A DNA stretch of 64,000 nt, taken from Candidatus Caccoplasma merdavium (lineage in GTDB: Bacteria; Bacteroidota; Bacteroidia; Bacteroidales; UBA11471). Under the pieces are notes generated by a model. The model saw nothing but the letters and a program-made list of their open reading frames with translations, did not search any database and had not been told where the DNA came from. Positions 60,263-64,000 of this stretch are shown piece by piece. The position numbers were made by a program, and so were the translations under genes. Position 1 is the stretch's first letter, and every line of letters begins with the position of its first letter. The stretch covers positions 90,987 to 154,986 of the forward strand of contig DVLI01000019.1 in the NCBI GenBank assembly GCA_018715595.1, read 5' to 3'.

Positions 60263-62308
60263 CTATTCGTTGTAAGAGGGCAGGGGCGAGTAGTCGCGCG
60301 AGTAGCGGAGCATCTGCTCGGCATATCCCTCGTTGTACGATACGGTGATGTCGGTAATGTTGCCCTCGTTGTCGTAGACGGGGGTGTAGACCGGATTGAC
60401 AAAGCCTTTGTAGGGCTTGATGCCCAAGTGGGTGTAGCGGTCGAGCACTTCGGCGTGCAGTTCGGGGTCGACTTTTACGCCGTAGGTTTCGACGAGGTTT
60501 TTCCCGGCCTCGTAGTCTCCGGTCGATTTGATGCGTTGTACCTCGGCCAGCAGTTCGCCGATGAGTGTGCGCATCTTTTCGTAGTCATTCACCACGACGT
60601 AGGTCTTTCCGTCGCGTTTTTTCAGTTCGAGTACCTTGTCGTCGGCACCCTTCTCCATAATCCAGCGGGCAATGAGCTGGCGGTTGCGCATGTGCGATTC
60701 CTCGATGTTCTTACCGGGAACGATGCGGGTGAGCTGTGTCATCAGGCCGTTCATCATGTAGCGGTAATATTCGGCTTTGTAGGCTTCGGCATCGGGGAGA
60801 AGTCCCAATTCGATGAGTTTGGCATCGGCCAGGAAATAGAGCGCGAAGAGGTCGGCACGGGTCTCTTCGAGTGTCGAGCTGTATGAACGCATGGCTTCGG
60901 GATTGGTGCCCGGTAGGAGTTTGCCCGAGCCGTGTCCGAGGCATTCGTGCAGGTCGGTATGGAGGTTGTCGACCAGGAATCCGTATTTCTCGACCAGTTT
61001 TCGTTCGGTGTCGCTCCACATGAATTCCTGGTTGAAGCCATTGCCTTGGGCGGCCTTGTCGTAGGCCGATGTGATGTTTTCGATGGTTACCGATTTCGAG
61101 CCGTGGATATGTCTTATCCAGTCGGCGTTGGGCAGGTTCACGCCGATGGGGGTCGACGGGTAGCAGTCGCCGGCGAGAATGGCGGCGGTGATGACTTTGG
61201 CCGAGACGCCTTTTACCTCTTCTTTCTTGAATGCCGTGTCGGTGGGCGAGTTGTCTTCGAACCACTGTGCGTTGGCGCTGATGATTTCGGTGCGGTGCGA
61301 GGCTTCAAGGTCTTTGAAGTTGACAATCGACTCCCAGCTGCCTTTCAACCCGATGGGGTCGCCGTAGACTTCGATGAATCCGTTGACGAAGTCGATGCGC
61401 GAGTCGAGGTCGGTCACCCACTGAATCGAGTATTCGTCGAAGGTTTTGAGGTCGCCGGTGCGGTAATAGTCGATGAGCAGGTCGATGACTTGGCGTTGCT
61501 TGTCGTTCTCGGCCACGGTCGAGGCTTTTTCGAGCCAGTAGACGATTTTTTCGATGGCCGCGCCGTAGTGGCCGCCTACACGGTTCACCTCTTCATAGAT
61601 TTTCCCGTTGCGTTTTACCAGGCGGCTGTTGAGCCCGAACGAGGGGGGCATGGTGTCGCCGGGGGTCTTCATGGCATCGTAGAAAGCCTCGGCTTCGGCT
61701 TGTGTCACGCCGTCGTAGTAGTTGCTGGCCGATGTGGCGATGAGGTCTTCGCCGGCGGTGAGGTTCACGCGCTTGGCGAGGGTGTCGGGGTTGAAGATGA
61801 CCGGGCAGATGTTTGCCAACAGTTCATCGGTGGTTCCGCCCTCTTGGAGGGGCAGGCTCTCGGCCGGCAGGGCGCGCACGGCCTCTTCGAAGAAGCTCTG
61901 GCTGAACTCGGGCGTGAATTTGTCGGTCGAGTAGTGGTGGTGGATACCGTTGGCAAACCACACTTGTTTCAGGTATTTCTCCAATGCCTTGAAGTCGGCA
62001 CTTTCTTTGTCGCCTGCGTATTGGGTGTAGACGGCTTCGAGGGTGCGGCGTATGGGCAGGTTCCATTTGCCGTTTTGGTCGAAGAGTATGTCGCGTCCTT
62101 GCAGGGCGGCTTCGGTGAGGTAGTAGACGAGTTCTTTTTGTTGGAGCGAGAGCTCTTCAAAGCCCGGTACCCGGTAGCGGAGTATTTCGAGGTCGGCAAA
62201 CTGCTCGACCGAGTAGTTGAACGCTTCGGCGTTTGACCGGTCGTCGTTTTTATCGGCACAGGCCGAAAGGAGGGTGGCTGTTATCATAGCGCAAAAGATT
62301 TTTTTCAT
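60263..62308 (-). CDS. Dipeptidyl-peptidase III (family M49), lipoprotein
   Basis: The protein is 681 aa. A lipoprotein signal (MKKIFCAMITATLLSACADK) precedes an M49 catalytic region with the zinc motif HECLGH at 454-459 (a HExxGH form) and EETRAD near 480-485. Both are the defining M49 motifs, and other conserved stretches include SYSSTLEETRADLFALYFLAD. DPP III removes dipeptides from the N-terminus of short peptides. The lipid anchor suggests periplasmic or surface peptide processing for amino-acid uptake. The rlmI-like gene ends 27 bases upstream on the same strand, so co-transcription is likely. Confidence 0.94.
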   Translation of the reverse strand: MKKIFCAMITATLLSACADKNDDRSNAEAFNYSVEQFADLEILRYRVPGFEELSLQQKELVYYLTEAALQGRDILFDQNGKWNLPIRRTLEAVYTQYAGDKESADFKALEKYLKQVWFANGIHHHYSTDKFTPEFSQSFFEEAVRALPAESLPLQEGGTTDELLANICPVIFNPDTLAKRVNLTAGEDLIATSASNYYDGVTQAEAEAFYDAMKTPGDTMPPSFGLNSRLVKRNGKIYEEVNRVGGHYGAAIEKIVYWLEKASTVAENDKQRQVIDLLIDYYRTGDLKTFDEYSIQWVTDLDSRIDFVNGFIEVYGDPIGLKGSWESIVNFKDLEASHRTEIISANAQWFEDNSPTDTAFKKEEVKGVSAKVITAAILAGDCYPSTPIGVNLPNADWIRHIHGSKSVTIENITSAYDKAAQGNGFNQEFMWSDTERKLVEKYGFLVDNLHTDLHECLGHGSGKLLPGTNPEAMRSYSSTLEETRADLFALYFLADAKLIELGLLPDAEAYKAEYYRYMMNGLMTQLTRIVPGKNIEESHMRNRQLIARWIMEKGADDKVLELKKRDGKTYVVVNDYEKMRTLIGELLAEVQRIKSTGDYEAGKNLVETYGVKVDPELHAEVLDRYTHLGIKPYKGFVNPVYTPVYDNEGNITDITVSYNEGYAEQMLRYSRDYSPLPSYNE

Positions 62309-62335
62309 CGTTCGGTGGTATTGGGGGTGAAACGG

Positions 62336-63520
62336 TTATTCGACATAGAGAACCAGCCCTTTCAGGTATTCGCCTTCGGGGTGGTAGATGTTTACGGGGT
62401 GGTCGGCCGGTTGGGTAAGCTGGTGCAGAATGCGCACTTTGCGACGGGCTTGTGCGGCGGCGCTGAATACGGCCAGGCGGAAATCATTCTTGCTCACCAC
62501 CTGCGAGCAGGAGAAAGTGAAGAGCAGTCCGCCCGGTTGTATCTTTTCGAGCGCCAGGGCGTTGAGCTTGCGGTAGCCCTGCAAGGCATTGTGCAGCACC
62601 TTTTTGTGCTTGGCAAAAGCCGGCGGGTCGAGCACGATGAGATTGTAGCGGTCGCCCATCTGTTCGAGAAATTTGAAAGCGTCTTCGGCAAAAGCCTTGT
62701 GCCGCTCGTCGCCGGGGAAATTGAGCTCGACGTTTTTATTGGTCAGGTCGATGGCTTTCGACGAACTGTCGACCGAGTGCACCAGTCGGGCTCCACCCCG
62801 CATGGCTGCGAAGGAGAAGCCTCCGGTGTAACAGAACATGTTGAGTACCGTGCGGTCGCGGGAGTAGCGTTCGAGCAGGGCGCGGTTTTCGCGTTGGTCG
62901 ACGAAGAATCCCGTCTTTTGGCCTTTCAACCAGTCGACGTAGAATTTCAATCCCCGTTCGGTGGCGATGTTTCCGCAGTCGCTGCCCACGAGATATTCAT
63001 TGGTGGGGTCGAGCTGGGCCTTGTAGGGAAGTGTGGCCTCGGACTTGTAGAAGACGCTCTGTATCGTGTCGCCCATGACCTCCTGTAAAGCCCGGGCCAG
63101 CAGGTGGCGGGCATAGTGCATGCCCGGCGAATGGGCCTGCAAGACGGCGGTCTTGTCATAGATGTCGATAATCAGTCCCGGCAGGTAGTCTCCTTCGCCG
63201 TGTACGAGCCGGTAGGTGTTGTTGTAACCTTCCTCGATGAGCCCTACGCTGCGGCGCACGTCATAGGCCGCACGCAGTCGGTTCTTGAAAAATTCAAGGT
63301 CGATTTCTTCTCGGTCGAACGTGAGTATTCTCACCGTGATGCTGCCTATTTGGTAATGGCCCAGGGCGATAAATTCGCCTCGGCTGTCGCATACTTCCAC
63401 CACGTCGCCCTCCTCGGGTTGTGCCGTCATGCTCTGTATGGCACCCGAGAATACCCACGGGTGGAATCGTTGCAGCGACTCTTCTTTACCGGGTTTCAGT
63501 TTGACTTGAACGTATTTCAT
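62336..63520 (-). CDS. Class I SAM-dependent rRNA methyltransferase (RlmI family)
   Basis: The protein is 394 aa. It has an N-terminal PUA domain (LQRFHPWVFSGAIQSM...) followed by a Rossmann methyltransferase domain. SAM-binding motif I is LNMFCYTGGFSFAAMRGG, and the catalytic segment is LIVLDPPAFAKHKK. It resembles E. coli RlmI, which makes 5-methylcytosine 1962 in 23S rRNA. The QKTGFFVDQRENR motif is shared with this family. The site modified here is not proven. It sits between rseP and the DPP III gene on the minus strand. Confidence 0.9.
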   Translation of the reverse strand: MKYVQVKLKPGKEESLQRFHPWVFSGAIQSMTAQPEEGDVVEVCDSRGEFIALGHYQIGSITVRILTFDREEIDLEFFKNRLRAAYDVRRSVGLIEEGYNNTYRLVHGEGDYLPGLIIDIYDKTAVLQAHSPGMHYARHLLARALQEVMGDTIQSVFYKSEATLPYKAQLDPTNEYLVGSDCGNIATERGLKFYVDWLKGQKTGFFVDQRENRALLERYSRDRTVLNMFCYTGGFSFAAMRGGARLVHSVDSSSKAIDLTNKNVELNFPGDERHKAFAEDAFKFLEQMGDRYNLIVLDPPAFAKHKKVLHNALQGYRKLNALALEKIQPGGLLFTFSCSQVVSKNDFRLAVFSAAAQARRKVRILHQLTQPADHPVNIYHPEGEYLKGLVLYVE

Positions 63521-63529
63521 GTTGGGTGT

Positions 63530-64000
63530 TTAAAAGAAAAATCGTATTACATCGTTGAGGTTGGCGTAAATCAACAGGGCAAACAACAGAACCATACCCG
63601 TGATTTGTGCATATTCCATAAATTTCTCGTTCGGCTTGCGACGGGCAATGACCTCATAGAGGAGGAAGAGCACATGTCCGCCGTCGAGAGCGGGAATGGG
63701 AAGTATGTTCATGAACGCCAGTATGATGGAGAGGAATGCCGTCATTTCCCAGAAGGCTTCCCAGTTCCATGTCGAAGGGAAGATGCTGCCGATGGTGCCG
63801 AAGCCTCCCAAACTGTTGGCGCCCTCTTTGGTAAACACATATTTGAAGTCGCCTACATAGCCGGCCAAGGTGTTGAATCCTTTCTTGATGCCTTTGGGTA
63901 TCGATTCGAAAAATCCGTAGTAGATGGTTTCGGTGGGATAGAATACCGATGCCGGTACCAGCGATATGCCGATTTGGCCTTTGTCGTTGACGGCGACAGG
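63530..64000 (-). CDS. rseP: Site-2 metalloprotease RseP, C-terminal part
   Basis: The last 156 codons are visible and the frame stays open to the window edge (PVAVNDKGQIGISLVPASVF, with a PDZ-like segment). The C-terminal membrane region shows the third S2P motif, IPALDGGHVLF, with helices before and after it and a final FFF. RseP (family M50) cuts membrane-bound anti-sigma factors during envelope stress. The HExxH zinc motif and the start lie outside the window. The RlmI-like gene starts 9 bases downstream on the same strand. Confidence 0.9.
   Translation of the reverse strand, partial: PVAVNDKGQIGISLVPASVFYPTETIYYGFFESIPKGIKKGFNTLAGYVGDFKYVFTKEGANSLGGFGTIGSIFPSTWNWEAFWEMTAFLSIILAFMNILPIPALDGGHVLFLLYEVIARRKPNEKFMEYAQITGMVLLFALLIYANLNDVIRFFF

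Noticed and set aside
60188..60886. A 232-codon plus-strand frame at the start of the DPP III region
   Set aside because: It begins within the terminator and runs antisense to the M49 gene; composition is that of a shadow.
1..64000. tRNA, rRNA, known riboswitches and complete insertion sequences
   Set aside because: I looked in the intergenic stretches and saw no cloverleaf, rRNA-like sequence, recognised riboswitch core or IS with terminal inverted repeats. A covariance-model search would be needed to exclude small RNAs.

Overview
The window is a Bacteroidales chromosome segment of roughly 50% GC; a Barnesiella/Coprobacter-like gut lineage is my guess, not shown by the data. The evidence is Bacteroidetes-type promoters (TTTG or TTG, 19-20 bases, then TAnnTTTG) before many genes, no Shine-Dalgarno motifs, signal-peptide lipoproteins and beta-barrels, and phylum-typical genes (omega/Rpb6-like rpoZ, BamD, Sel1 and clostripain proteins, GH95 and GH43 enzymes, an etfBA-acyl-CoA dehydrogenase operon, peptidase M49).

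The left edge (1 to about 2.5 kb) is one end of a Mu-like transposable prophage: a MuA-type transposase N-terminus and two small early genes on the minus strand, diverging from a LexA/S24-type repressor on the plus strand. About 0.9 kb of non-coding DNA follows, with several families of short direct repeats that could be transposase-binding end sites. The exact junction with the host was not found.

From 2.6 to 24.8 kb: a TPR protein, a clostripain-like lipoprotein, MscS, RecJ, two envelope proteins, a LysE exporter, purL with a PurF-like gene, two Sel1-repeat proteins, gdhA, a divergent HxlR regulator/DJ-1 pair, and etfB-etfA-acyl-CoA dehydrogenase. The PurF homologue keeps its phosphoribosyltransferase site and Fe-S cysteines but has lost the glutaminase active site.

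From 24.9 to 37.7 kb composition varies more. A more AT-rich block holds a beta-barrel, a CotH-like lipoprotein and an acyltransferase. After valS comes a very AT-rich solitary gene for a small caspase-like (DUF6642/CHAT-like) protein, then three secreted carbohydrate-active enzymes (GH95, GHL10/DigH-like, GH43-like).

From 37.7 to 64 kb is mostly housekeeping and envelope DNA: bamD-rpoZ, uvrB, a YgiQ radical SAM protein, a MATE exporter, two outer-membrane proteins, an ECF sigma factor, an NfeD/ClpP-class protease, kdsB, a catalytically dead M16 homologue, mgsA, an aldehyde dehydrogenase, a three-gene RND efflux operon, dipeptidyl-peptidase III, an RlmI-like methyltransferase and the C-terminus of RseP. 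I saw no tRNA, rRNA, CRISPR array or complete insertion sequence.
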